A stretch of 64,000 nucleotides of DNA from Bacteroidetes bacterium UBA6221 (GTDB taxonomy: Bacteria; Bacteroidota; Bacteroidia; Chitinophagales; Chitinophagaceae). How positions within the stretch are numbered: position 1 is the stretch's first letter; every line of letters starts with the position of its first letter. The stretch lies in the NCBI GenBank assembly GCA_002421685.1, contig DISB01000009.1, positions 101,140 through 165,139 on the forward strand, given 5' to 3'. The notes beneath the pieces are model-generated. The model did not search any database, was not told the DNA's origin, and saw nothing but the letters and a program-made list of their open reading frames with translations. This document shows, in pieces, positions 1 through 9,001 of this stretch. The translations under genes and the position numbers were made by a program.

Positions 1-159
1 GGCCTCTATCCTGAAGGCATCACAGGTACGGAAGGCCGAACCTACATTATGCATGCTCCTGATGTCGTCAAGTATTATTATAACAGGCTGTTTTTCAGCC
101 TCCTGCATTTCCCGGCTGCTCAGCCGGTTTAATTCTTCCATTTGTTTTTTGACGAACAT
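1..159 (-). CDS. SpoU/TrmH-family RNA 2'-O-methyltransferase, N-terminal part (runs off the window)
   Basis: Reading the minus strand from an ATG at 159 gives 53 residues that are still open at the window edge. Residues 27-53 (VIIILDDIRSMHNVGSAFRT and onward) match the first motif of SPOUT-class SpoU methyltransferases, with the Asn, Gly-Ser and Arg that contribute to the SAM/RNA site. Family members methylate the 2'-OH of a tRNA or rRNA ribose. A second ATG at codon 7 (MEELNRLS) is an equally good start and closer to many homologues. The gene is divergent from clpS. The exact RNA target cannot be told from this fragment. Confidence 0.8.
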   Translation of the reverse strand, partial: MFVKKQMEELNRLSSREMQEAEKQPVIIILDDIRSMHNVGSAFRTCDAFRIEA

Positions 160-249
160 GTACCCTTGTTTTCAACTTTGGCAAAGGTAATTTTTATGCG
201 CTACAGCTAAAAAAATGCCACAAGGATAATATGGTTTTCTGTTGTTTTG

Positions 250-257
250 TATCTTTG
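250..257 (+). promoter_or_regulatory. -7 promoter element of clpS
   Basis: TATCTTTG matches the Bacteroidota -7 consensus TAnnTTTG and lies 28 nt before the clpS ATG. No clear TTTG -33 box is seen upstream. Confidence 0.6.
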
Positions 258-285
258 CAGGCAATATTATTAAACAGTCAAATAG

Positions 286-588
286 ATGAGCGCTATTCAT
301 AATCCCTTAAATAGTATCCAGTGGCAAACGCAGGAAAACGAAGACCAGGATGTCATGGTAGAGTCGCTGCACAACCTGGTGGTATGGAATGATGAGGTGA
401 ATACTTTCGATCATGTTATTGATTCGTTGATAGATATTTGCGACCATACGCCCGAGCAAGCCGAACAATGTGCCCTGTTCATTCATCACAAAGGGAAATA
501 TGGTGTAAAAAGGGGTAGCTTCGATTACCTGCGTCCCAAGGCAGAGGCCCTGATAGACAGGGGTATCCAGGCCACGGTCGACTATTAA
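286..588 (+). CDS. clpS: ATP-dependent Clp protease adaptor ClpS
   Basis: This 100-residue protein has the ClpS core: LVVWNDEVNTFDHVIDSL (about residues 31-48), then the helix ending in EQCALFIHHKGKYGVKRG. ClpS docks on the ClpA/ClpC N-domain and delivers N-degron substrates to ClpAP/ClpCP; the N-D-x-x-x-T-F region is part of the N-degron pocket. The length is normal for the family. The ATG at 286 is 28 nt behind a perfect -7 element. The gene stands alone and is divergent from the SpoU methyltransferase gene. Confidence 0.93.
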   Translation: MSAIHNPLNSIQWQTQENEDQDVMVESLHNLVVWNDEVNTFDHVIDSLIDICDHTPEQAEQCALFIHHKGKYGVKRGSFDYLRPKAEALIDRGIQATVDY

Positions 589-1124
589 TACTTGTTCAGG
601 TTCCCAGGAGTCTTTTGTTGCTTTCCTACCTCTACACATGCTTCCTGGTATGCAGCATGATTAATATTTAATTTTATTTTTACGTCAAAAAAGCGTATAT
701 TTGTATACCGGCGACTATCGCCGCCATAGCTCTTTGAAAAACCGGCAATCCTATAATATGTGAATAGCCACATGACATTTCCCGCAATTTTTCCGCCACC
801 GGCGGGACGGGCCGCGCGGCATTCACGTTTTATTCATCTTTCCGGCAATTCCCGTACGTGCGGACAACACTTTGCGTCTTAACGGTTAGAATCATCCGGG
901 TGGGCAACAAAATCAGATACAACAACGAAAAATGCAACAAATTGCAACAAATCCTTTTAATTGATTGATTATCAATTGCATGAGACAGGTGTAATTCTTG
1001 TTCTAGCCTTGGTTATTGCAACAAAAGCTAACAAAATTCAACAATTCTAACCCTCATTTTACCCATGCAATTATTTCATTCTCAATAGTATAGATGTTAT
1101 TTTTGGTACGTACAATTACCTGAT
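589..1124. other. 536-bp gene-free region with direct and inverted repeats
   Basis: No convincing gene is present. GCAACAAA occurs at about 904, 934, 944 and 1018, with related TACAACAA and TAACAAAA words between them. An inverted repeat AATTGAT-TGATT-ATCAATT lies at 959-977. A TATATTTG word near 692-700 resembles a -7 element but has no gene behind it. The region could hold regulator sites for the downstream peptidase gene or an unrecognised small RNA; this is inference. Confidence 0.4.
1098..1105 (+). promoter_or_regulatory. -7 promoter element of the DPP IV gene
   Basis: TATTTTTG fits TAnnTTTG exactly and ends 19 nt before the ATG at 1125. Confidence 0.6.
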
Positions 1125-3302
1125 ATGCGATATACACTTATAGTTCTGTTTTTAGCGGTTGCCAATCTTGCCTTTGCACAGAAAGGTGAAAAACTGATAA
1201 CTCTTGAAGACCTCTACAGGAAAAACACCTTCAGTATTAAATCTGTTCCTGGGTTTAACGCGCTGAAAGATGGGCAACGGTACACAAAACTTGAAACTAA
1301 AGGCAAGGACCAGACTATTAATATATATAGCCTGGACAATGATGCCTGGGTCAGCACAGCCTTCAATGGTAAAGTGGCCAGGGTAGATGGCAAATCAATT
1401 CGCGTAGCCGCATACCGGTTCAGCGACGATGAAACTAAATTGCTGATAATGTCAGAGCCCGACCCGGTGTACAGGCATTCAGTATATTACATAACCTATG
1501 TGTACGACATAGCGCATAAGAGGGTAGAGCTCCTGGCTGAGGAAAAGGTATTACATGCCGCCTTTTCACCCGACGGCAATAAAGTGGCCTATGTTTCCGG
1601 CAACAACCTGCACTTTAAGGACCTTAAGACCGGTAAAGTTACAGATGTAACCATAGATGGAGAATGGAATGCTATAATCAACGGTAACTGCGATTGGGTT
1701 TACGAAGAGGAGTTTAGCTTTACACAGGCATACCAATGGTCGCCCGATGGCCGGTATATAGCCTACTATCGCTTCGATGAGCGCAAAGTGCCTGAATATA
1801 CCCTGCACATATACAACGGCCTTTACCCGGAAAATTACAAATACAAATACCCAAAAGCAGGGGAAGTTAATTCAGTGGTTGAGATTCGTATCTATAACGT
1901 CGCAGAAGGGTCTGCTGTTACGGTAAATACGGGCAAAGAAACGGATCAGTACATACCGCGCATCAAATGGACTAAGAATCCATCCGCTCTTTGTGTGTAC
2001 AGGCTCAACAGGCTGCAAAACCACCTGGAATTATTATTGGCTGATGCCCGTAGCGGGGTGTCAGAGGTGATATATTCTGAAACCAATAAATACTATATCG
2101 AGATAAATGACAACCTCGAGTTTCTACCCGATGGGCATTCTTTCATCTTTACCAGCGAACGCGACAAATACAATCACCTGTATAGCTGGAATTGGAAAAC
2201 CAGGGAACTTAAGGAGCTTACGCCCGGTAAATTTGATATCGACCAGATAGTAGGTATCGATGCAAATAGAAGAAAAGTGTATTACACCGCGGCGGAAAAA
2301 ACGCCTATGGAGAGGAAACTGTATTCAGTCAATTGGAATGGACGGGATAAACAGGTTTTGACGCCGGAAGATGGTACGCACAGCATCACGCCCATCGAAG
2401 GTCATAATTATTTCCTGGATAAGTACTCTACTTTGACAGGCCCGCCTATCTACTATCTGCGCGATAATAATGGAAAGGTGGTGCGTACGCTTGAGGATAA
2501 TTTAAAACTGGCCTTGAAGCTGGAAGAATATGCCCTTGGTAAAACGGAGTTTACAACGTTTAAGGGCGCATATGGTGACGACCTCAATGCCTGGATAATA
2601 ACCCCGCCCAACTTCGACAAAAAGAAGAAATACTCGGTACTGATGTTCCAATACAGCGGTCCCGGCTCTCAGCAGGTGCTTGACCAGTATCCCGTGGGCA
2701 ACTATTTCTGGCACCAGATGTTGGCGCAGAAAGGTTACATTATTGTATGTGCCGATGGCACAGGCACTGGTATGCGTGGCGAGGAGTTCAGGAAAAAGAC
2801 TTATCTGCAACTTGGGAAAATGGAAAGTGCAGACCAGGTAGCTGTGGCCAAAGAACTGGGTAAACTGTCTTACGTTGACAAAAACAGGATAGGCATCTGG
2901 GGCTGGAGTTATGGTGGCTTTATGAGTAGTACCTGCTTGTTCAAGGGAGACGGCATATTCAAAATGGCCATTGCCGTTGCGCCGGTGTCCAACTGGCGGT
3001 ACTACGATAATATTTATACCGAACGCTACATGCGCACGCCCAAAGAGAACCCGGATGGCTACGACAATAACGCACCTGAAAAAATGGCTAAGAACATGAA
3101 GGGTAAATTCCTGTTGATACACGGCACTGCCGACGACAACGTGCATTTTCAGAATGCGGTAATGCTAACGGAAGCCCTTATAGATGCTGATAAAGAATTT
3201 GAGAGCGAATATTACCCTGATAAGAACCACGGTATAAGCGGTGGTAACACACGTTATCACTTGTACAACCGTATGACAAATTTTATTCTCAACAATCTTT
3301 GA
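1125..3302 (+). CDS. Dipeptidyl peptidase IV family serine peptidase (S9B), secreted
   Basis: The 725-residue protein starts with a signal peptide (MRYTLIVLFLAVANLAFAQ). A beta-propeller region carries the DWVYEEEF motif typical of DPP IV enzymes, followed by an alpha/beta hydrolase domain. The predicted catalytic triad is Ser595 in GWSYGGF, Asp670 in HGTADDNVH and His702 in DKNHGI. Such enzymes remove X-Pro or X-Ala dipeptides from peptide N-termini in the periplasm or at the surface. The length fits DPP IV (about 700-760). The start follows a -7 element by 19 nt. Its substrates here are unknown. Confidence 0.92.
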   Translation: MRYTLIVLFLAVANLAFAQKGEKLITLEDLYRKNTFSIKSVPGFNALKDGQRYTKLETKGKDQTINIYSLDNDAWVSTAFNGKVARVDGKSIRVAAYRFSDDETKLLIMSEPDPVYRHSVYYITYVYDIAHKRVELLAEEKVLHAAFSPDGNKVAYVSGNNLHFKDLKTGKVTDVTIDGEWNAIINGNCDWVYEEEFSFTQAYQWSPDGRYIAYYRFDERKVPEYTLHIYNGLYPENYKYKYPKAGEVNSVVEIRIYNVAEGSAVTVNTGKETDQYIPRIKWTKNPSALCVYRLNRLQNHLELLLADARSGVSEVIYSETNKYYIEINDNLEFLPDGHSFIFTSERDKYNHLYSWNWKTRELKELTPGKFDIDQIVGIDANRRKVYYTAAEKTPMERKLYSVNWNGRDKQVLTPEDGTHSITPIEGHNYFLDKYSTLTGPPIYYLRDNNGKVVRTLEDNLKLALKLEEYALGKTEFTTFKGAYGDDLNAWIITPPNFDKKKKYSVLMFQYSGPGSQQVLDQYPVGNYFWHQMLAQKGYIIVCADGTGTGMRGEEFRKKTYLQLGKMESADQVAVAKELGKLSYVDKNRIGIWGWSYGGFMSSTCLFKGDGIFKMAIAVAPVSNWRYYDNIYTERYMRTPKENPDGYDNNAPEKMAKNMKGKFLLIHGTADDNVHFQNAVMLTEALIDADKEFESEYYPDKNHGISGGNTRYHLYNRMTNFILNNL

Positions 3303-3309
3303 CGCACTG

Positions 3310-3317
3310 TACCTTTG
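3310..3317 (+). promoter_or_regulatory. -7 promoter element very close to the YihY/BrkB start
   Basis: TACCTTTG is a perfect -7 element that ends only 4 nt before the ATG at 3322. If used, the transcript would begin at or inside the start codon. Confidence 0.5.
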
Positions 3318-3321
3318 AAAC

Positions 3322-4278
3322 ATGAGACCGGTGCGGAAGAAAGTTGAAGAATGGGCCCTTATTCAGCGAATAACAGATACGGCCAAACGGATAAGGCTGC
3401 CGGGTAAGGAGCGCCTGTCGTTGTACGACTTGAGCCGGTTCTTTTTCAGTGAACTGGGCAACAACAGGCTTTTTGAAAATTGCGCTGCGGTTACTTATAA
3501 TTTTGTGATGGCGCTTCCGCCAACACTGTTGGTATTATTTTCTCTCGTTCCTTACCTGCCGTTGAAGGGCGTACAAGATATTATTCTCGATACCCTTAGT
3601 ATTGTAGCCAGGAACGAGGCTCTTTATCATAGTATCAGTAGTGTCATTATCGATTTCATGAACAACGAGCGGGGAGAAGTGCTGTCCTTTGGTATCGTGC
3701 TTACGCTGCTCTTTGCCTCCAATGGTATGATGGGCCTGATACAAAGTTTTGAACGCACTCACCTGTCCGATTATGTACACAGGTCTGATTTGAGGCAGAG
3801 GTGGACCGCCCTGAAGTTGACAGTCCTTCTGCTCATAGTGGTCATACTGAGCATCGTGGTTTTGATTATTCAAAGCCAGTCCCTGAACGACATATTGCTC
3901 ATAATTTTTCATAACGTGATAGCTGTGCGGATACTGAGCGCCATCGTCGTTACATTGATATTGTTTGTCTGTATTGCTATTATTTACCGGTATGGCCCTT
4001 CATTCAAGCAGAGGGTGAGGTTTTTTTCACCCGGCGCTATATTTGCTACTACGTTATGCGTCTTAGCGTCCACTGTCTTTTTCTTCCTGGTGGATAATTT
4101 TATTCAATACAATAAGATATATGGTTCTATTGGTACGCTTATGGCCTTTATGGTCTGGATATGGCTTAACGTCCTGGTAATTTTGATAGGGTACGACCTG
4201 AACGTCAGCGTGATGATGGTGAAAAAAAGCTACAGGGAAGGTAAGAATGAAAAAAATGAGAAGATTAAGCGCAAGTAG
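3322..4278 (+). CDS. YihY/virulence factor BrkB family inner-membrane protein
   Basis: The 318-residue protein has about six hydrophobic segments, with the family signature AAVTYNFVMALPPTLLVLFS near residues 52-71 and a C-terminal WIWLNVLVILIGYDLN helix. Members were once called ribonuclease BN, but they are integral membrane proteins of unknown transport or envelope role. The basic C-terminal tail (KKSYREGKNEKNEKIKRK) overlaps the next gene by 32 bp. The only early ATG is at 3322. Function beyond family membership cannot be inferred. Confidence 0.85.
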   Translation: MRPVRKKVEEWALIQRITDTAKRIRLPGKERLSLYDLSRFFFSELGNNRLFENCAAVTYNFVMALPPTLLVLFSLVPYLPLKGVQDIILDTLSIVARNEALYHSISSVIIDFMNNERGEVLSFGIVLTLLFASNGMMGLIQSFERTHLSDYVHRSDLRQRWTALKLTVLLLIVVILSIVVLIIQSQSLNDILLIIFHNVIAVRILSAIVVTLILFVCIAIIYRYGPSFKQRVRFFSPGAIFATTLCVLASTVFFFLVDNFIQYNKIYGSIGTLMAFMVWIWLNVLVILIGYDLNVSVMMVKKSYREGKNEKNEKIKRK

Positions 4279-5626
4279 TTTATCCATATTCGCCGGTATC
4301 CTATTACAGTCGTGCGGCAGTGAACAGGATATCCCCCAAAAAGTGGTCTTTACAGAGCACGTAGCGCCAATACTTTATAACAACTGTACTGTTTGCCACC
4401 GTCCCGATGGCATCGGGCATTTCAACCTGGTTACCTACGAAGATGCAAAGCGTTATGCCTCGGGTATTGCCTTTACAGCAAGGGAACGGATCATGCCCCC
4501 ATGGCCGGCAGACCCTCATTACACAGAATTCGTAGGGCAGAAGGTGTTGAGCGAGCACGAAATAAGGATACTGGAAAAATGGGTAGAGGATGGAGTGGAA
4601 GAAGGCCCTGTAGAAAAATTATCCCCCGTACCACGTTTCCCATTGGGGTCTATGGTGGGCGAACCGGATGTACGCATTCCTGTTCAGCCCGTCTATCTTG
4701 AGGCCAACAATTCAGATAAATTCCTGATAGTAAAAGTGCCCTTTGAATTACCTGCCGATACCTACGCTGCTTTGGTAGAGTTTGTTCCGGGCAGGCATAA
4801 TGTGGTTCACCACGTTAACGGCGATATGGTGAAGTATGAATACCACAAAAAGCAAAACGTCTTTGAAGGGGAGCGGGTTACAAATATGGCCTTGGACAGC
4901 ACTATCAAACTTGCGTTCGAGAAGTTGGGCCTGCCCAATGATGACGGCACCTACCCGGTTTTGCAGAAATCGGTAGTGAACTATTTGCCCGGCACCTACG
5001 GGCAAATATATCCTCAGGGGATAGGAGGATATTCCATCCCGCGCAAAGGGGCGTTCCTGCTCAATGACCTGCATTATGGCTTCACAACTGACGAGGCAGT
5101 ATGGGACAGTTCCTATATCAATATCTTTTACGCTAAAACAAAACCTGCCAGGCCGGTACAGGAGTTTCAGATGGGCACCCTGGGTGTGTCACCCGTAGAG
5201 CCCGACCTGGTACTACAACCCAATACCGTTAAAAAAGTGCATACCAAACTTACTATACCCGAAGACATATCTATCCTCACTGTCAATCCGCATATGCACC
5301 TGCTGGGTAAGAGTTTCAAGGCCTATGCCCTTAAGCCCGATGGTGATACAATTCGCCTCATATCCATTCCCAAATGGGATTTCCACTGGCAATATTTCTA
5401 TACCTTCCGGAAGATGGTGAAAATACCGAAAGGGAGCACCATTGTAGCTGAAGGTGTCTACGACAATACCCGTAAAAACCTGAACAACCCCTTTAGTCCG
5501 CCGCGCCTGGTGCGCGACAACGAAGGCAGTATGCGTGCTACCGATGAAATGTTCCAGTTCATTATCACCTATCTCATGTATAAAGACGGAGATGAGCATA
5601 TAAGCCTGGAAACCAACGCTAAATAA
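4247..5626 (+). CDS. Lipoprotein: cytochrome c domain fused to PHM/DBH-like copper monooxygenase domain
   Basis: The 459-residue protein begins with a lipoprotein signal (lipobox LLQSC). Residues about 30-110 form a cytochrome c-type domain with one CTVCH haem site and the PPWPADPHY motif. The rest resembles copper type II ascorbate-dependent monooxygenases: GRHNVVHHV supplies a His cluster like the CuH site, and NPHMHLLGKSF supplies a His-x-His like the CuM site. The domain pair suggests that electrons pass from haem to copper for an oxidation in the periplasm; the substrate is unknown. The start overlaps the upstream gene by 32 bp; an in-frame ATG at 4256 is an alternative. Confidence 0.8.
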   Translation: MKKMRRLSASSLSIFAGILLQSCGSEQDIPQKVVFTEHVAPILYNNCTVCHRPDGIGHFNLVTYEDAKRYASGIAFTARERIMPPWPADPHYTEFVGQKVLSEHEIRILEKWVEDGVEEGPVEKLSPVPRFPLGSMVGEPDVRIPVQPVYLEANNSDKFLIVKVPFELPADTYAALVEFVPGRHNVVHHVNGDMVKYEYHKKQNVFEGERVTNMALDSTIKLAFEKLGLPNDDGTYPVLQKSVVNYLPGTYGQIYPQGIGGYSIPRKGAFLLNDLHYGFTTDEAVWDSSYINIFYAKTKPARPVQEFQMGTLGVSPVEPDLVLQPNTVKKVHTKLTIPEDISILTVNPHMHLLGKSFKAYALKPDGDTIRLISIPKWDFHWQYFYTFRKMVKIPKGSTIVAEGVYDNTRKNLNNPFSPPRLVRDNEGSMRATDEMFQFIITYLMYKDGDEHISLETNAK

Positions 5627-5681
5627 AATTGGCAGTTTTATAAACTTTCATGAAATTTATAAATCATAAAATATCTATATC

Positions 5682-6290
5682 GTGAACAAATTCGTTACAA
5701 TATTTGCTGCCATGGTTTTCACATGTAGTACATGGGCACAGAATAATATTACTAGTATTGACATAGGTGCCGGGATTCCAATGGCCGACCTCAGGATGAA
5801 ATCTGTTGATAAAGAGGAACTATCGCTCAACGACGTTAAGACAGCAAGCGGGCTATTGGTAATGTTTTCCTGCAACACATGTCCATACGTTATCAAAAGC
5901 CAGGGAAGGACCAAAGAGATGATAGCCTATGCGCAAAAGGCCGGTTTTGGAGTTATTATTGTCAACTCGAACGAGGCACAGCGTGATGATGATGATTCTT
6001 ACAAAGCAATGGCAAAATATGCCAAAACCCAGGATTATAAAGTTCCTTATATGGTAGATGAGGGTTCCAGGCTTGCTGATGCATTCGGCGCTACACGTAC
6101 ACCAGAGGTTTTTCTTTTCGATGGAAATGGAGCGCTTATGTATAAAGGCGCTATGGAGGATAATCCTGCTAATCCATCAGAGTCTAAACAGTTTTTTTTG
6201 AAAAATGCCATTGACCAGTTGGCAACAGGGTTAGTACCCGAACCCTCCAGCACAAAGTCAATAGGGTGTACTATAAAGAGAGTTTTATAA
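5682..6290 (+). CDS. Secreted thioredoxin-fold protein (AhpC/TSA-like) with CNTC motif
   Basis: The 202-residue protein starts at GTG and has a signal peptide (MNKFVTIFAAMVFTCSTWAQ). Its thioredoxin fold is shown by LLVMFSCNTCPYVIKSQ (active-site C-N-T-C near residues 65-68) and the cis-Pro region GATRTPEVFLFD. It is close to redoxin proteins of Bacteroidota annotated as thioredoxin family. It probably acts on periplasmic disulfides or peroxides. The GTG is preferred over the internal ATG at 5712 because only the longer form has a complete signal peptide. The gene is followed at once by a small Cys-rich lipoprotein gene. Confidence 0.8.
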   Translation: MNKFVTIFAAMVFTCSTWAQNNITSIDIGAGIPMADLRMKSVDKEELSLNDVKTASGLLVMFSCNTCPYVIKSQGRTKEMIAYAQKAGFGVIIVNSNEAQRDDDDSYKAMAKYAKTQDYKVPYMVDEGSRLADAFGATRTPEVFLFDGNGALMYKGAMEDNPANPSESKQFFLKNAIDQLATGLVPEPSSTKSIGCTIKRVL

Positions 6291-6295
6291 TTTTG
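6288..6295 (+). promoter_or_regulatory. -7 promoter element of Cys-rich lipoprotein A
   Basis: TAATTTTG matches TAnnTTTG and overlaps the stop codon of the thioredoxin-like gene. It lies 38 nt before the ATG at 6334, so the lipoprotein can be transcribed on its own. Confidence 0.45.
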
Positions 6296-6333
6296 AATAT
6301 AATATAAGGGAAGCTTTGAAAACAAGAAAAGAG

Positions 6334-6537
6334 ATGAGAAACTTTTTGTTGCTTACGCTAATGATCGTTGGCTTTAGCTCCTGCAAGAAAGATTGGGCTT
6401 GCGAATGTACCCGCATATCTACAAATGAAAAGCATGTGGCAAGGTACTTTGCTAAAATGCCTCGCTCAGAAGCCAGGTCGTTGTGCCATTTGCTTAATAA
6501 CGACAGTATCACAAATTGTAAGGTGTACCCCAATTAG
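6334..6537 (+). CDS. Small Cys-rich lipoprotein A (SCKK-x-W-x-C-x-C family)
   Basis: The 67-residue product has a lipoprotein signal with lipobox GFSSC, then KKDWACEC, a 25-residue spacer, SEARSLC and a final Cys near the C-terminus. The same cysteine arrangement recurs at 29580-29792 and 31429-31647, so the gene is probably real despite its size. After lipidation the four remaining cysteines could form two disulfides or bind a metal. An upstream in-frame TTG at 6316 is less likely than this ATG. No known family could be named. It lies just behind a thioredoxin-like gene. Confidence 0.7.
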   Translation: MRNFLLLTLMIVGFSSCKKDWACECTRISTNEKHVARYFAKMPRSEARSLCHLLNNDSITNCKVYPN

Positions 6538-6562
6538 GCAGTTTAGCTTGAAGGCTAACATA

Positions 6563-6595
6563 AAGAAGGGCTGCTCTTGAGAGACAGCCCTTCTT
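6563..6595. terminator. Bidirectional terminator between lipoprotein A and fusA
   Basis: AAGAAGGGCTG and CAGCCCTTCTT form a perfect 11-bp inverted repeat with an 11-nt loop between two convergent genes. Confidence 0.8.
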
Positions 6596-6615
6596 CGTAT
6601 GGTTCAAGCCCTGTA

Positions 6616-8760
6616 TTACTCAGCGCTTACTTTACCTTTTGCTTTTGCTACTACTTCTTCCTCTATGTTCCTGGGGGCAGGTGCATAGTGGCTGAACTCC
6701 ATCACCGATGTAGCGCGGCCTGAAGACAGTGAACGCAACTGGGTCACATAACCGAACATTTCGCTCAGCGGTACTTTAGCCTTGATCACCTGCAGGTTGT
6801 TACGGCTGTCCATACCTTCCAGCATAGCGCGGCGGCGGTTCAGGTCACCTGTTACATCACCCATGTACTGGTCGGGGGTTACCACCTCTACCTTCATGAT
6901 TGGTTCCAGTATGATAGGTTTGGCTTTGCGGCCAGCTTCACGGAAACCTGATTTTGCACACAGTTCAAATGACATAGAGTCGGAGTCCACCTGGTGGAAC
7001 GAACCATCGAATATGCGGATACGCAGGTTATCAACAGGGAAGCCTGCCAGTACACCGGTTGTCATTGAAGACTCAAAACCTTTCTGTATAGCTGGTATAA
7101 ATTCGCGGGGAATAGAACCACCAAATATGTCATTCACAAACTGGTAGTTGCCTTTACCTTCTTTCAGGAATTCCTCATCAGCAGGGCCGATTTCAAATTG
7201 GATATCGGCGAACTTACCACGGCCACCGGTTTGTTTCTTATATGTTTCGCGGTGAGATATAGTCATGGTAAATGCTTCTTTATAAGCCACCTGCGGTGCA
7301 CCCTGGTTGATTTCCACCTTGAATTCGCGACGCATACGGTCAACGATGATTTCCAGGTGCAATTCACCCATACCGCTCAGGATGGTCTGGCCGGTATCTT
7401 CGTCTGTTTTTACGCGCAGTGTAGGATCTTCCTCTACCAGTTTGGCTATCGCCATACCCATTTTATCAACATCGGCCTGTGTTTTAGGCTCTACGGCGAT
7501 AGATATAACCGGCTCCGGTATGAACATGTTTTCCAGTACTATCGGGTGTTTCTCATCACACAGGGTATCACCTGTTTTGATGTCTTTGAAACCCACCGCG
7601 GCACCGATATCACCTGCTTCGATGAAGTCGATTGGGTTTTGCTTGTTGGCGTGCATCTGCATGATACGGCTGATACGCTCATTCTTGCCAGAACGTACGT
7701 TCAGTACATAGCTACCTGCATCCAGGTGGCCTGAATAAGCGCGGAAGAACGCCAGGCGGCCTACGAAGGGGTCAGTCATGATTTTGAAAGCCAGTGCTGC
7801 AAATGGTTCTTTTGCATCAGGCTTGCGTATCAGTTCCTCGCCTGTATCAGGGTTAGTACCTTTGATAGCTTCTATATCTACCGGGCTGGGCAGGTAACGG
7901 ATTACCGCATCCAGCGCTGCTTGTACACCCTTGTTTTTGTAAGAGCTACCGCACAGCATCGGGATGATGCTCAGGTCGATAGTCGCCTTGCGGATGGCTT
8001 CATGGATTTCTTCTTCGGTTATGCTGTTAGGATCTTCGAAGAATTTTTCCATCAGGTTATCATCATACTCGGCTACGGCTTCTACCAGTTGAGCGCGCCA
8101 GTGGCTAGCTTCCTCCACCATGTCAGCTGGTATTTCGCCTTCGGTATAAGTCATACCCTGTGTTGCGTCGTCCCATATTACCGACTTCATGGTAATCAGG
8201 TTCACCACGCCTTTGAAGTTATCTTCAGCACCTATGGGCAACTGTAGGGGAACAGATTTTGCGCCCAGCATATCACGCACCTGCTGTACCACCATCAGGA
8301 AGTCAGCGCCGATACGGTCCATTTTGTTAACGAAACCGATACGGGGTACCTTATAACGGTTAGCCTGGCGCCATACTGTTTCAGACTGGGGCTCAACGCC
8401 GTCCACTGCTGAGAACAGGGCTACAAGGCCGTCCAGTACACGCATAGAGCGTTCTACCTCTACGGTAAAGTCCACGTGACCCGGAGTATCAATAATGTTG
8501 AATTTGTATTTCTTAGAGTCTGGAGTAGGCTTGCCCTGAACCGTCGGGAAGTTCCAGAAGCAGGTAGTAGCGGCCGATGTAATGGTGATACCGCGCTCTT
8601 GTTCCTGTGCCATCCAGTCCATGGTAGCAGCGCCTTCGTGCACCTCGCCTATTTTGTGGTTCACACCCGTGTAGTAAAGGATACGTTCTGTTGTGGTGGT
8701 TTTACCCGCATCAATGTGCGCAGCTATACCAAAGTTCCGCTGATAGCGTAAGTCTGCCAT
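6616..8760 (-). CDS. fusA: Elongation factor G
   Basis: The 714-residue GTPase has the G1 motif AHIDAGKTTTTER near the N-terminus, then DTPGHVDF and NKMDR, followed by domains II-V ending in the SYVTQLRS-like segment (EMFGYVTQLRSLSSGRATSV). EF-G drives ribosomal translocation and, with RRF, ribosome recycling. Length and motifs are normal. It is not next to rpsL/rpsG or tuf here, so it is a stand-alone copy; whether another fusA exists elsewhere cannot be seen. The -7 element TACCTTTG lies 49 nt upstream of its ATG. Confidence 0.97.
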   Translation of the reverse strand: MADLRYQRNFGIAAHIDAGKTTTTERILYYTGVNHKIGEVHEGAATMDWMAQEQERGITITSAATTCFWNFPTVQGKPTPDSKKYKFNIIDTPGHVDFTVEVERSMRVLDGLVALFSAVDGVEPQSETVWRQANRYKVPRIGFVNKMDRIGADFLMVVQQVRDMLGAKSVPLQLPIGAEDNFKGVVNLITMKSVIWDDATQGMTYTEGEIPADMVEEASHWRAQLVEAVAEYDDNLMEKFFEDPNSITEEEIHEAIRKATIDLSIIPMLCGSSYKNKGVQAALDAVIRYLPSPVDIEAIKGTNPDTGEELIRKPDAKEPFAALAFKIMTDPFVGRLAFFRAYSGHLDAGSYVLNVRSGKNERISRIMQMHANKQNPIDFIEAGDIGAAVGFKDIKTGDTLCDEKHPIVLENMFIPEPVISIAVEPKTQADVDKMGMAIAKLVEEDPTLRVKTDEDTGQTILSGMGELHLEIIVDRMRREFKVEINQGAPQVAYKEAFTMTISHRETYKKQTGGRGKFADIQFEIGPADEEFLKEGKGNYQFVNDIFGGSIPREFIPAIQKGFESSMTTGVLAGFPVDNLRIRIFDGSFHQVDSDSMSFELCAKSGFREAGRKAKPIILEPIMKVEVVTPDQYMGDVTGDLNRRRAMLEGMDSRNNLQVIKAKVPLSEMFGYVTQLRSLSSGRATSVMEFSHYAPAPRNIEEEVVAKAKGKVSAE

Positions 8761-8808
8761 TGTTAAAGATTATGAATTTCTATTAATTTACTTTTTCAAA
8801 ATGAGGTG

Positions 8809-8816
8809 CAAAGGTA
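8809..8816 (-). promoter_or_regulatory. -7 promoter element of fusA
   Basis: On the minus strand the sequence reads TACCTTTG, a perfect TAnnTTTG, 48 nt before the fusA ATG. Confidence 0.6.
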
Positions 8817-9001
8817 ATGCTTTTTTGATTGAAAAAATTCATATCAGTTGCTATTTAAAATAAGATTTTGCAAAATATTTCAGGTGGCTGTACCGGGTAT
8901 GTTGGCAGAACTCTTTTTCGCGGATATTGTTGAGAGCAGAGGCGATAGTTAACTGGTTATGACTTACTTACTTTTAACAGTTTTGTAATAAGTTATGGTT
9001 T

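Noticed and set aside
904..1040. CAACAA-type repeats considered as a CRISPR-like array
   Set aside because: The units are only 8 bp with irregular spacing, and there are no cas genes.
2502..3146. 214-residue antisense frame in the DPP IV gene
   Set aside because: The plus strand carries the full S9 catalytic domain; the antisense frame has no family features.
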